Shown one piece after another: positions 46,684-58,740 of a stretch of DNA of 64,000 nucleotides. The number at the start of each line of letters is the position of its first letter. The stretch's first letter is position 1. Made by a program: the position numbers and the translations under genes. Below the pieces are notes generated by a model. It had not been told where the DNA came from. It was given only the letters and a program-made list of their open reading frames with translations, and searched no databases. Origin of the DNA: Vitellaria paradoxa (Eukaryota; Streptophyta; Magnoliopsida; Ericales; Sapotaceae); assembly GCA_019916065.1 (NCBI GenBank), contig CM034239.1:49365812-49429811 (forward strand), given 5' to 3'.

Positions 46684-48542
46684 TTTTTATTCATTCATTT
46701 CCTTCTAACCAACAAAACAAAGGAAGGAAATTTTTCTATTATAAAAGGAAAACAAATTCATCCTCTCCATTTTCTTTCCTTAGCCCTTTCCATCCTTCCT
46801 ATCAAACATAACATAAGTCCAAGCCATCATAAAAGCTCTAACGGAAGTAAGTACGTGGTAATCAGATGTATATTAGGATTACTTTACCTGGATTTATGCC
46901 AGCAAAGATGGCATACCAGAGCTCATCTGTGATAAATGAAGTAGCTCTCTCCACGGCACCAAGATAAATACCAGGTCCAAGTGTAGGTGGCAATGGATGA
47001 AACATTTTCTGATTAGGGTAATCCAAGTCAACTGCAACATGCCGGTTTGTAAGGAAACCAACTTGTCGATTGCCCGTCTGGCTCCTCACTATAGCACCTA
47101 AAGTGCCATAAGTCTCCTGACTTGCTACCTAAAATGCAATTATTAAATATGGTTTAATATATCAACAAATATTACAGATGGGAAGCACCAATAATTTCAT
47201 TTAAAGAAATTACCTCAAGGAAGAAACAGAACAATAAACAATGAAAATTGGAAAGGCATGGATGTAAATAAATTTAATGAATGCTAAAATACAAAACTTT
47301 TCGGTGGGCTTTTTAAGTATGTGTTCAGTTATAATTTCGGGCTTTTCTATGTTCTACGACGCCAAACTTTTTTTTTTATAAGTAAAAAGTATATTAAAAA
47401 TTGCATCAAGTGATGCCACCCAATTACCAAAAAAACTCCCTATATGGTGTATCCATGTGTTCAATGAAATTCAAAAAACTAATTACATTCGGTTCTATAT
47501 GATGATTAATGCAGAGCTACTTGAAGAGGTATGATCCTTGGGAAGATAGAAACATGAAAACTCAATCCGGATCATTGTTAGTTGATTACAAGTTATCAAC
47601 TTAAATGCAAACATTAGTACACATATTAAATTAGGAGACAAAAAAGGAAAAACATTTCTAGACCAACTGACATCAAAATAAAGGACTACATTTAATTGAG
47701 ATACCTGAGAACCTGAACCAATGCATGGGTCACTCCCACGAAGGTCATCCACAATTTGTGTATATAACTGCTCCTTGGGAGCTGGCTCAGGTGCACCAAA
47801 ATATGAGAATTCCACCACATCGACATCACACCATACACCTCCTGGTCCCTGCAAAAGAATGCAAAAGCCAGCTTACACTCAAAGCTAGAGAGAGAGAGAG
47901 AGCAAATACAAAAAACAAAGGAACAAAAAGCAAGCCCACCACATGAGTATATTTACCCCCAAGGGTTCAACTCCCTCCCAACAATGCAAATAAAAGAAAC
48001 TTACAGGGGTAAAAGATTAAAAAAATGAACATCCTTATGGACCTTACCTCTAGAGCAGTAGGTAGACACTGCATGGGACTGAGCCACTGCTTGTGAACTT
48101 TCCGGGAAACAAAAACTAGAATAGCCGGAATATCTGTCAAAACACCCCGCCGAATACGAAAACCAACTGCTGTGCCAAGGCTGTAACGTCTAAGGATTTT
48201 GCTATGAAATGCCCTAATGGTCATGAGCTCAAGCAAGGTCGTTGCTTGCTGCCCTTTTGGCAACTGACCAAGAGTTTCAGGTAGCACTCCTTTCTGTAGG
48301 TTTGCAAAATAGTTAGCCCTTTCTTCAGCAGCATCATTTAATCGACTGGAAGTAGGCCATGAAAAGTAAGCAGCATTGCTCTCAGAATGTTGTCCAGCAG
48401 ATGCATAGGGTTGCAGTGTTGGTGGGCTTAGTGAAGGCAGATTAGTGTGACTGGAACAGTTTCGTTCAATGTCCAGTGCTGATTCCTCTGATGGGGTTGA
48501 ACCAGAGCAACAAGTCCTCAAATTCAACCTTGCCTGCTCCAT
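44538..48542 (-). CDS. NAL1: NAL1-type serine protease, copy B, C-terminus altered by a 13-nt duplication
   Basis: Five exons: 48048-48542, 47705-47848, 46888-47128, 45421-45921 and 44538-44896, joining to 1740 nt (579 residues). Intron positions and phases are identical to copy A. The TNRHVAVD, RADGAFIPF and LEGDSGSLI blocks are intact, so the catalytic triad is complete. Exon 1 has the family-like RRYSLGTAV where copy A has RCYSLGTAI. Exon 5 has a 21-nt in-frame deletion. Near its end a 12-nt repeat plus one base adds 13 nt, so VSLQLG continues as LQLG and stops (TGA at 44538-44540). The basic KRKR tail of copy A is lost; it remains readable in another frame to 44483. Probably an active protease with changed targeting or partners. 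Confidence 0.9.
46345..46805. mobile_element. MITE-like TIR element in NAL1-B intron 3
   Basis: Paralog of the element at 23925-24335, with the same G/A-rich left arm and inverted C/T-rich right arm. The central (AT)n has expanded (about 46647-46682) and a GGAGGAAAGAGAG-like segment was gained. It confirms that the element was in the gene before the duplication. Confidence 0.6.
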
Positions 48543-50261
48543 CTTTCAGTCTGCAAGTTCAATAATATAAAGTTTTAACAATATATAGTCTCTTTGTTGC
48601 AGAAATATAAAAGATCACAAGCACAGGGTAACAAAGAGAACACTGGAGAGCAGAAATTTAGGTGGTTGCAAATTTGCCTACATCAATGGGCAGAGGCATT
48701 CTATATTTTACTTGGTGTGTTTTAAAAGTTACAAAAGGACGTATTTATATAGCTGAAACTATAAACCTTACTTCTAGAAATTTCTAATGAAATGCCCTTA
48801 CCACGAGCTGCCCAAAAAGCCCAACATTGTTACAAACATAACAATTTACAACAGATGTATGAAATATTATATCCATCTACTAACTTCATAGTTAAGTCAG
48901 CCCCTATCACACCTCAGAGTGTCCAGAAATGCTTAGACACAATATCCGGAATAGGACAAAAATTACACAAGGAAATGCATTAAAACAGTTAAGAACACTC
49001 AAAATTGAGTGTCTCATAGGGAAAGCAAAAAAAAGGAACAGACAAAGCAGGGGCAGCAAAGAGGAAAAGAACGAATGAGGGTAAGGAAAAGTAGTGCCAA
49101 AAATCTTTAAAAAGCCAGCCTGTCAAACACTACCTGGGAGAATAAGTGAAATTATAAGGATCACCATAGCAAATATATCTATACACAAACTGGAGATTAA
49201 AAAAGCAAATAAATTGAAATCCCAATCAACTAAATGCTTTCAAAACTACAGAAATCATCAAAAGTCCCACCTCTACCTCATTTCCTTTACATCATTATCT
49301 ATAAGAGAAATGAAGAAATAGAGGAAAACTGCAAATTCAAATCCGAAATAGAGGAAAACTGCAAAGTCAAATCAACAATTAAAGATTGCAACTTTTGCAA
49401 CCAACTTTATCAACAATTAAAGATTACAACTTTAAAGATTGCAGAAGTGGGGGACATATGATTGATTGTACAGAACAACCCAGGACAGCAACCCACAAGC
49501 AAAAACTGATTAAAGGTAAACCCAAACCCATGAAGCAAAAATGTTATTTCTTTTAAACCCAGAAAGCAAAAGCAAGATTTCTGTACATGCAATAGACCAA
49601 AAACAAAAAGTGGCCAGTTCATGCTTGAAAGTGCAAAGAAAAAAAAAATCTCACTCATCAACAACAGCCAAGATAATCATAAGCTTTTGTACAGGTAATA
49701 GACCAAGAACAAAAAGCGGCCAGTTGATGCTTGAAGGCGTAAAGAAAAAAAAAATAACTCACTGATCAACAACGGCCAAGATGATCATAATCTCACATCG
49801 TCCAACAGACGAATTTGGGCAGCAATCTCTTGAAAACTTTGCAGAGATTGCCAGGCAAGGACATGATGAACCAACGGCAGGGGTTAAAGCAAATGCACGG
49901 ACACCGGAGAGAGTGAAAAAATAATAATAATAATAATGTGTAATAGCTAACGTGTGAAAAAGATCACGGTTCTTAACAGTGAGATCTCCGTATTATTCGT
50001 TGGATTAAATAGATCAGACGCCTTCCAAATTCCGATTTCTCATATCACACGGCCCTGATTTAAAGAAACATGCGAATTCATGACGGGAAACCGGATGTAA
50101 GAATTGTTCGTCGCGGTGGAGTGCGGAGCCGAAGACAAATTTAAAATTGGGGAATATTTACGTTTGATTGGGCTGAATTTGAAAGTGTAGTTCTTTTACT
50201 TTTTTTTTTTTCTTTTTCCAAATATTAATATCTTAAATTTAATTTTTTTAATAAACAAATG
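48543..50261. other. NAL1-B upstream region
   Basis: Collinear with 26081-27780 of unit A: 5'-UTR intron, the duplicated 107-bp segment (about 49560-49790), the probable 5'-UTR exon from about 49768 and the proximal promoter. No coding gene; open frames here are not conserved in unit A. Confidence 0.6.
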
Positions 50262-51632
50262 CTAAAGAGAATTATAAAAATATAGCACAAGTATTTTCTT
50301 AAAATTTCATTTTTAGTTTTTATCTTCTTATGTAATCACTACCAGTTACAACCATCAGTCACCATCATCCGCTGATCGCCTCTAATATCCGGCCACCACC
50401 TCTCACTGCACCACTACCTCCCACTCATCTCCTGTCACCGCCAAATATGTTATTATTTAATATAAAAATATTTAATTAATATATAAAATTAAATAATAAT
50501 AAAATATTTAATTAATATGTAAAATATGTTTATATATTAAATTAATAATATATTATTTTTATTTACATAAAAATATATTAGATATAATTTAATTAACAAA
50601 AAATTTTATCAATAATTAATTTAATATATTAAATTATATATTAAATATATTAATTAATTAAATTATATTAATTATAATTAAATTTCATTAGTTAAATTAA
50701 TATAAAAATATTTTATTAAATTATTTTTACTAAATACCAGAGTAAATTTATTTAATATAATTTATTTTTGTTGAATTAAATTATTTTTTATAAAAATATA
50801 ATTAAATAAGAAATATAAAATATTTAATTAATATATAAAATATATTAATATATTATATTAATAATACATTATTTTTATTTCTATAAAAATATATTAAATA
50901 TAATTTAATTAATCATTAAATGTATCAATAATTAAATTATATATTAAATATATTAATTAACTAAATTATATCAATTAGAATTGAATTTAATTAGTTAAAT
51001 TAATATAAAAATATTTTATTAAATTATTTTTAATAAATGGTATACTAAATTATATTTAATATATTTTATTTTTATTGAATTAAGTAATTTTTAATAAAAA
51101 TATAATTAAAATTAGTACATTTTAGTTAATTTAATTTCAATTAATTATTTAACAAATTGAGTTAAGTTAATATAAAATAATTTTATATAAATTATTTTTA
51201 ATAAATAATGTAATTAAATTTTATTAAATATAATTTTTATTGAATTAAATTATTTTGAAAAAATAAAATAATTGAATTTAATTAATATAATTTATTAATT
51301 AAATCAAATTAATGTAACTAAATTAAATTAATTAATTTAATCAACATGAAATATATTTTATTAAATTTTTTTAAACAAATAATTATAATAAATTATGTTT
51401 GGTATATTTTATTTTTGTTGGATTAAATTATTTTTAATAATTAATATAATTAGAGATATTAAATTTATTGAATTTAATTAATTAACAATTATAATTACAA
51501 ACTAATAGTTATCGTTACTAAACATGTTTTCAGGTTTTTTTTACTATAAAAATAAAAACTAAAATTAAAAACTGAATATAAAAAATGAATATAAAAATTA
51601 AAAATTGACAGTTTTACCAAACCAGCCCTAAT
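50262..51632. mobile_element. AT-rich TIR element (family 2), left end deleted, unit B
   Basis: Paralog of 28955-30072. It retains the CACC-rich island (about 50335-50450) and the right end GACAGTTTTACCAAACCAGC. It begins directly after NAL1-flank sequence with ATAAAAATATAGC, lacking the left terminal repeat. An extra A/T segment of about 250 bp duplicates its interior. Confidence 0.6.
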
Positions 51633-51783
51633 CAATACATGTAAGGCATTAGTGTACAAAATCCTAATTTACACTAACTAAAAATGAACCACCCCCCAAA
51701 ATATATTAAGATCTAATAATAAGAAAATTATCATCCATTTTATCCAATTGGATTACACTTTAAATGGAAGGGGATGATATAAG

Positions 51784-53160
51784 GGTTAGGGGTGTACATG
51801 GGTCGGGTCAGGTTGGGTTCACACATAATTTGAAATTGAACTAATTTTTTTCGATTCCTAAAATTTGGATCTGAACCAAATTGATTTTAAATCGAAACCA
51901 AACCGAATTAAACTGAAAATATTGGTTGGTTTGTTTCAGTTTTTGGTTCATGTCAATTCAGGTTAGGTTGAGTCCATTTTCGATTTAGGGTCCGTTTGGG
52001 AAACCCGGCTAGTAGTCGGCTTTTTTTTAGCTTCAACAGTACTTGACCAATTTTACTCTCTTACATTTTAACATTCTTTTAAATTTTCAAGGGTAAAAAT
52101 GTCAAATTAAGAAAAACTACATTTCCACCTCAAAAAAGTCATTTTTTTTCCTTCCCAAACACAAATTTAGATAGCTATTAAACTTTTAAGAGTAAAAATG
52201 TCAAATTAACAAAAACTACCTTATCACCTAAAAAAATCACTTTTTTTCCTTCCCAAACACAAATTTAGCTAGCTAGTAGCTAGCTAAAAATAAGATAGCT
52301 AATTTTTTTCCCAAACCGAGCCATTAACCACTTTGTACTAGCTAGCTAAAAATAAGATAACTAACTTTTTTTCCAAACCAAGCCTCAAACCACTTTAGGT
52401 CGGACTGGGCTCATTTTTGGGATAGAATTGGATCACCCCAAATACTTTAATTGAGAAGTTATATAAATAAAAAATACTTATTTTAATAATTGGTATTTTT
52501 TGAACCAAAATATTGATATATAAAAGTGTTTTTCTCAAGTATTTAAATCCAATAATGCACAAAAAAAAAAATATATGGTTAAAGAAAGTGACTTATTTTG
52601 GTTTTCAAAATATTTGGGGTAATGCATTACTGGATTTTTTTCCCCCAATTTTTGGCCTTTAAATGGTAATGCATTGCTATCATTTTTAAATGGGTAATGC
52701 ATTACTTTACCAGTAAAATCTAGTAATCAATCATAACATCATTATCATCATTTTTCTCTTGTTTATAAGAAAAGTAATTCAAAATTAAAAAAAGGCCTTC
52801 AAAAAATATTGACTCATTTTTTTCATACCATAACATTGTTTTTAAATCCTTTAATGTATAAAAGTGACTCATTTTGGCCTTTAAATAAGTTACATCTCTA
52901 CAACTAAACTATATTTTTTATATATCATATATATTTTTTGGGGTTGATTAACGTTGGTTGGGTTTGGGTTATTTTCGCTTTAATTTCATTTTCGATTTAG
53001 ATTGAATATCTACTAACCCAAAAACCCAACTAAAAATATCGATTTACTAATTTTTAACTTAGAACCAAATCAAAAATGATATAAACTCGAACCAACAAAA
53101 CCAAAGTGATCAAATTAGTTCAGTTTTCGAATTGTTCAATTTTTTTATGCACCCATAATC
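51784..53160. mobile_element. Repeat with GGGGTGTACATGGGTCGGG end, unit B, interrupted by a MITE
   Basis: Paralog of 30230-31200. It contains the same TAATGCATTACTGG core (about 52620-52720) and is interrupted at 51986-52388 by a MITE absent from unit A. Confidence 0.45.
51986..52388. mobile_element. MITE (GGGTCCGTTTGGGAAA ends) with internal duplication, unit B only
   Basis: The left end is GGGTCCGTTTGGGAAACCCGG. A right end TTTTTTTCCCAAACCGAGCC occurs at about 52303 and a second, similar one near 52385. ATTTAGCTAGCTAG/AAATAAGATAGCT and GGTAAAAATGTCAAATTAA blocks are repeated inside, so the right part was tandemly copied. Same family as 43753-43976. Unit A shows the uninterrupted sequence near 30440. 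Confidence 0.65.
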
Positions 53161-53577
53161 AAGGTTAATATTAGCTCATTAAATTAAAATTCAACAACTT
53201 AGATTGAAATTGTCTGGGACTAACATTGATCCTAACGTCAAGCCTTGAATCCTTACAATCTTTCACTGCATCCTTCCATAGTTTACTAGTCTTAATTTTA
53301 ACAGCCACAAACAATAATTAAGGATGCATTCAGAGTGGTAAAAAGTAAAAAAAATTAATAAAAGTTGTAGTCTCATAATTTATACAATAAGAAAAAAAGT
53401 TAAAAAGTTTTTAAATTTTTTTTTTTTATAAAATTTGATGCTCTAAACGAAGTCTAGATAATCATCAATCATTTTTCTAACAAACACTTTAAGTTTGCTA
53501 AAAGGCCCATGATCTCTAGCTCCATGATTCAGGACACAAAATCCTTTAATTTGTAACTCAAGTGGCCTAAAACATTG

Positions 53578-54306
53578 TATCGTTTGGTAATATTGTCGTT
53601 TTTCTGTTTATATTTATATGTTTATATCTTTTTTATTTTTTGTTGTCAATTTTTTGTAAAATAAAAACTAAAATTACGTTTGGAAATACAATTTTATTTA
53701 TAATTATTAATTTTCATAAAATATTTAATCTTATTAGTTTTTTAAAAATTAATTGAATTTAATAAATATATTTCATATTAATTTAATTTAATTGTAGTAT
53801 TTATTAAGAACAATTGAATAAAATATGAGTATTATATCATTTACTCCAGTAAATATAAAATATATTAATTATAATTTAATTATATTATTTACTAAAAAAT
53901 AATTAAAAAATATATTTCATAATAATTTAAATAATTTAATTATGATACTTATTAAAAACAATTTAATAAAATTTATTTCCTATTATATAAATTAATTAAA
54001 TTAAATTAATTATCAAACTGATTTAATTTAATAATGATATTTATTAAAAATAATTTGATAAAATATATTTAATATTAGTGAAATTAATTATTTTAAATTA
54101 ATTTAATTATGTTATGTTAGCAATAGAAAAAAAGCGTAAAAATAGCTTTTTTTTATTTACGTTTTTTGGTTTAAGTTTTCATTTTTTTTGGAAACAAAAA
54201 AAAACGTAAATAAACTTAACAAACTTATTTCTGTTACTAATTTATAAAATTTTAAAAAACTTAAATAAAAAAAATAGAAAACAAAAACATTACCAAACAG
54301 AATGTT
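53578..54306. mobile_element. AT-rich TIR element (family 1), unit B
   Basis: Left end GTATCGTTTGGTAATATTG; right end reads AACATTACCAAACAGAATG. The complete paralog of the truncated copy at 31610-32183. Non-coding A/T-rich interior. Confidence 0.6.
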
Positions 54307-54929
54307 AGGCTATTATTACATTGAGTTTGGTAAAAAAAAAAATAAAAAAAACAAAAAAAAAAAAAAGCAAATAATACTATCAACATACTTTTTGTTTTTG
54401 TCGTCGCAAAATGTTTGTATCATATCGATTGATAATTTTAGATTACTCGAGATGAATATATAGAGATGCTATTACAATATAATTTGTTTAAAAAATATTT
54501 TTATAGTTTCTTTTTGTCTTATATGACAAGTTTTTTGGTCCTTTGTGTAGATTCTCCTGTTTATATATTTATTTAATTTTTTTTAGCATATGAATAATAT
54601 GCCTAAGGGTCTGCACTTAAGTATGTTTCAGGCACTGTAGGGGTGGTTTAGGCATGAGTCCACAAAATAACAGTAGCATTTTGTGATGAATACATTGGAA
54701 GAAAATTTATTTATTTATTTATTTTTAACTCAGAATTTCTAATCACCAGTTTTTTTCCATTTTGATAGTAGACTCTCAGTTGGGCCTTAGATTTACCCAC
54801 TTTTCTTATTGCAGGAGGCCCACCTACGCGAGAGCCAGCCCAAGGGGCACCTGTTTGTGCTTATTTGAAGCAACAGTCAAACCCATTTGGAGGCCCATCA
54901 TCTTAAACTTTCAACGGAAAATTGTATCC
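54307..54929. other. Intergenic, unit B only
   Basis: About 600 bp with no counterpart in unit A, where a gypsy remnant stands instead. It contains an A-run near 54334-54366 and a G/C-richer stretch (about 54800-54900) whose open frame has no recognisable domain. I see no gene. Confidence 0.4.
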
Positions 54930-55317
54930 AAGTCATACTTGGTAATCTTTTAAAGTTATTAGTCACACTCAAAATAAAGTATTACTTTTAAGTCACATTA
55001 ATGTGAAAAGTTTTGTATTTAAGTCATACTTTTGAGTGGGTCCCATGAGTTTGTTTTAAATATAATTTATAATATGACTTAAATGCCCTTTTTCTATAAT
55101 TAACTGAGATGAAGTTGTCAAAAATTATGGAACCGAGAATCACGTTTTCCTTTTTTGTTTCATTCCTTATCAATTGCGTGAACATATAGTGAGATAAAAA
55201 TCTGTTAAAAGATTATATACGAAGGAATACACACGGATTACGTGAGTTTGTGCTGTGAGATTAACGTCGATCGAATGAATATATACAGATCTGGATTACG
55301 TATTTAAACACATGACT

Positions 55318-55838
55318 GCGGTACTGTTTTTTTTAGGATGCATGCTCGTTTAAAAACTGCGTTCAAAAACAGTACCGCATGACTCTATCATGCAAACATC
55401 ATATGTAAACACAAAAATAATTCACATATCAAATGAATAACCGACAGTACCGCATGTGTGACAGTACCACATGTCTGCGGTACTGTTTTTTTTAGGATGC
55501 ATGCTCGTTCAAAAACAGTACCACACGACTCTATCATGCAAACATCACATGTAAACACAAAAATAGTTCATATATCAAATGAATAACCGACAGTACCGCA
55601 TGTGTGACAGTACCGCATGTTTGCGATACTGTTTTTTTTTAGGATGCATGCTCGTTCAAAAACAGTACCGCATGACTATATCATGCAAACATCACATGTA
55701 AACACAAAAATAGTTCACATATCAAACGAATGACCGACAGTACCGCATGTGTGACAGTACCACATGTCTGCGGTACTATTTTTTTTAGGATGCATGCTCG
55801 TTCAAAAACAGTACCGCATGACTATATCATACAAAGAA
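55318..55838. repeat. Satellite array, unit about 145-160 bp, about 3.5 copies, with foldback arms
   Basis: Units start near 55318, 55479, 55622 and 55769, each with GCGGTACTGTTTTTT, TAGGATGCATGCTCGTT, AAAAACAGTACCGC, CATGCAAACATCACATG, AAACACAAAAATAGTTCA and GTGTGACAGTACC. GCGGTACTGTTTTT and AAAAACAGTACCGC are perfect inverted arms about 20 bases apart, and GACAGTACC/GGTACTG words recur in both directions, so the array can fold repeatedly. Confidence 0.85.
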
Positions 55839-55849
55839 TGGTGCTGTTT

Positions 55850-56042
55850 TAATGAGGTACTGTTTTATTATGCGGTACTGTTTTATTATGCGGTACTTTT
55901 TTTATGCGGTACTGTTTTATTATGTGGTACTGTTTTATTATGTGATACTGTTTTTTATGCGGTACTGTTTTTATGCGATAATGTTTTATTATGTGGTATT
56001 ATTTTTTATGCGGTGTTGTTTTATTATGTGGTACTGTTTTCC
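55850..56042. repeat. Minisatellite of TTTTATTATGCGGTACTG units
   Basis: About ten to eleven units of 15-18 bp, varying in T-run length and at single positions (TGCGG/TGTGG, TACTG/TATTA). It uses the GCGGTACTG word of the neighbouring satellite, so the two arrays share an origin. Open frames through it are repeat products. Confidence 0.88.
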
Positions 56043-56045
56043 TAA

Positions 56046-56206
56046 ATAGTTTTGATTTTGTTTCCAAAAATCAGTTTTGCTTATTTTGTAAGGAAGATGG
56101 AAAGTCGCGGAATTAGGTTTTTCTCAAACAGTTTTGATTTTGTTTCCAAAAATCAGTTTTACTTGCTTTATAAAGAAGATGGAAAGTCACGGAAGTTATG
56201 AGTAAA
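56046..56206. repeat. Twofold direct repeat, about 80 bp
   Basis: AGTTTTGATTTTGTTTCCAAAAATCAGTTTT and GAAGATGGAAAGTC occur at about 56047-56106 and 56130-56190 in the same order. Part of the satellite-bearing TIR element. Confidence 0.8.
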
Positions 56207-56330
56207 GTGTGCACTATTTTCGGATAAAACTGGCAGTTTTGAAATGTAGTGAAAAACGCGTGATATCCTTTTTGGTCTTTTTGTTGCAAGTGTGACTTAT
56301 TCACAAATAAGATTTTTAGGTATGACTTAA

Positions 56331-57461
56331 ATCTTTATAAGTCCATAAATAGTGACCGGCCTCCAAAAACCCCAACTTTCAATCTTGGTCTCTTTACTCC
56401 TTCTCCTTCTGGTTTGAAGTAAGGGTTCTTAATTATTATTTTCATGTTTTCTTTCTTATTTATTCATTTACAAAACAATGCAGGTACCAACCAATTGTTT
56501 GTCATACGTATTTAAGGTGGCGAAACAACGACTTCAATTCAAAATCGTGGGCGACAAGTACATTTTCAATGTAAAATTATTCGATGAAGTCGTTTTGTAA
56601 TATGACTTTCATAGAAGTTGTGGTTTTTGTCCATATGTTCTCAATTGATTGGTTTTTATTAAGGGAAGAGAATGCTATGCAATTAAAATATATATATATT
56701 ACCTGAAAAAATAATAAAAATTATAATGATGTGGTAGATTTGTGGGTCACATAAGGTGTGAGTCTTGAATTTAACCGGTTTACGTGGTTTGTGGGGTATT
56801 GCGTGAGCCTCGGTTTACTCATCGACTGCGCGGTTTATTGAGAGCTGCAATAAATCGGTGGGGTTCTGGGTCACCCAAAAAAAAAATCTTATTAGAGCAT
56901 AATTTCATTATGTAATTCTCATTAATTAATATATTATTCTAGTACATTTTTTGGTAAATTAGTAATTTCTTTAAAGAAAATGCTATTGAACGAAAAAAAA
57001 AAAATGTCCATAACTAGAACTAAAATTTGTTCCACCCGCGTGGCATGGTTATATATGAATAATGCAACCCCTTGTGATCGTTCTAAAAAATATGTCCACG
57101 TGGGGTGACTTCTGAATATTATAAGCCTGTAAAATAAATTTACTTTTTTCACTAAACATTAACTAATTTTCAAACAAGATGATACATTCTTGATCTAATA
57201 ATATATATTTAGAAGAAACAAGTCGAAAAATATTTCACATGATTTTAGTAGGGTAGCTGTTAAAAGCATGGGGTGGGGAGTTTGTGTGAACAAATTCAGT
57301 CTTAAAAGCGGTATTTAGTTTACTAAAATTCTAATTTCTACCAATTTTTTTCAACCTTCTTCTTACTTTTTATGTCAATTACTTTTTATTTTACTTTTTT
57401 TTACCATTCAAACACTACCTAAATCCATAATCCCATGAATAATTAAGTTGAGCATGCCAAA

Positions 57462-57496
<35 letters not shown>

Positions 57497-58070
57497 GCAG
57501 TAGTGCTAGTCCAGCTATCAGATCAGATTAACTTGCCAAATGCAAGCAGCGGAAACACCCTCCAGACCCTCAAGTCTTTCTTACAATTCGTGGTCCATTA
57601 TGCATAGTGTGTATATATATATACATATATTGTAATTCATGCACAACCAGTCCTGCAGGCTGCACTGCAGTTCTCATCATGCACGTTAAACCTCCATATA
57701 TATGCAATTAAAGTAATTAGTGAATCCGACCTTGCTGTCTCATGTTGGTATTTCAGAACTTGTCCAAATTAATTAAGCTTTGAATGCATGTTAATTACTA
57801 AGTAACAAACATGCCTTGTATACATAATAGCTTGATCCAATTAAAGCTTAATTAATTTAGACAGGGTGTGTATATACATATATATATGCTTGTTTGTTTC
57901 CTTAGAAAGATTTATTTATTCATTTATATATATATATATATTTTGCTGGAGAAATTTCTGTTGAAACTAGCTAAGTGCTTACAGAGTTAAATAGAAATGA
58001 TTTTTAAAGTAAACAAACAACATACCCATATGGAATTTTTTATTTATATAAAAGGATTAAAAAAAAAAAT
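56331..58070. other. Intergenic, unit B only
   Basis: About 1.7 kb without a recognisable gene. It has A/T microsatellites (for example 57465-57493), a GAAGTAAGGG-type splice-like context near 56415 and short blocks with no conserved frame. Unit A lacks it, which suggests deletion there around the gypsy insertion. Confidence 0.4.
57463..57493. repeat. (AT)n microsatellite
   Basis: About 15 AT units. Similar runs occur near 58306-58328, 59898-59930, 60328-60347 and 63404-63422. Confidence 0.9.
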
Positions 58071-58304
58071 CATATAATGACACAGACAAGAACAAGCCGA
58101 AGATTCATATCCAACAAGAATTAATCCAATCTTCTAGACCAAATTGTTGATCCTTCAAAAACCCAATTAGTTAATAGTAACACATGCAAAGTATTAATTG
58201 ATGCAATCATCTCTAATAAAGTTTAGAGATTTCATTGAGTTATCAAGACCTAATTAACAATAAGAAAAGAATCACTTCGATCCCCTTCTATATATAGCTA
58301 GCTC

Positions 58305-58340
<36 letters not shown>

Positions 58341-58350
58341 GTATATGTAG

Positions 58351-58734
58351 CTAGAACACGTAAAGATCAGCCAATTCCTCCAAGGACTCAGAACTGAGAT
58401 TTGGATCAGCATTTTCAAGCATCCAAAGAAGGTGGTCGAAGAGAACTACCTCACACTTGACTATAATAGCATCGCCAGGCTGTTGCTTTGATTTTTCGAT
58501 AAGAGCACTCAAAAGAGGATGATTCAAGTGCTTGGAACTAATCACATATCGCCTTCTTGAGCTCCCAACAAAAACGATTTCGCTTTGATTATTGTCCTCA
58601 TGACTATTACCACCACCAGTACCCCAGAATTCTTCTCTAGTAGACTTGGACCTTAGACTGCTGTATGATGAAGTCCTACCCAGTTGCCTTGACAAGGTTT
58701 TACACTTTCTCAGTAACAAATTGATCTTCTTCAT
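58351..58734 (-). CDS. SAUR: SAUR-family auxin-responsive protein, copy B, intact
   Basis: A single-exon gene of 127 residues, typical for SAURs, which are intronless. The N-terminus MKKINLLLRKCKTLSRQLGR and the SAUR domain (about 52-107: IVFVGSSRRRYVISSKHLNH, PLLSALIEKSKQ, FDHLLWMLENADP) are complete. SAUR proteins are small, fast-turnover, auxin-linked regulators of expansion growth, often acting through PP2C.D phosphatases and plasma-membrane H+-ATPases. The long N-terminal extension with a basic LRSKSTREE part suits the SAUR76-78 type, but I do not assign a number. The ATG follows a CT tract (58741-58774 as GA). It is the only intact SAUR here; copy A is frameshifted. Confidence 0.92.
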   Translation of the reverse strand: MKKINLLLRKCKTLSRQLGRTSSYSSLRSKSTREEFWGTGGGNSHEDNNQSEIVFVGSSRRRYVISSKHLNHPLLSALIEKSKQQPGDAIIVKCEVVLFDHLLWMLENADPNLSSESLEELADLYVF

Positions 58735-58740
58735 CCTCTA

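Larger units (their letters stand above)
54930..56330. mobile_element. TIR element filled with satellite repeats (unit B)
   Basis: The left end AAGTCATACTTGGTAATCTT (with TTAGTCACACT following) mirrors the right end, whose reverse complement reads AAGTCATACCTAAAAATCTT (with AAGTCACACTT following). The TIRs are about 45 bp. The interior has a satellite of about 145 bp in 3.5 copies, a 17-18-bp mini-array and a twofold 80-bp repeat. It is non-coding and has no counterpart in unit A. A target-site duplication is not clear. Confidence 0.6.

Noticed and set aside
55318..56042. Regularly spaced repeats that superficially resemble a CRISPR array
   Set aside because: Plant nuclear context, no cas genes, units of about 145 bp and 17 bp without unique spacers, and inverted copies of the same word. 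It is satellite DNA.
55764..56049. Open frames of 93 and 65 codons rich in Tyr/Phe/Leu
   Set aside because: They are translations of the TTTTATTATGCGGTACTG minisatellite and lack any domain or start context.
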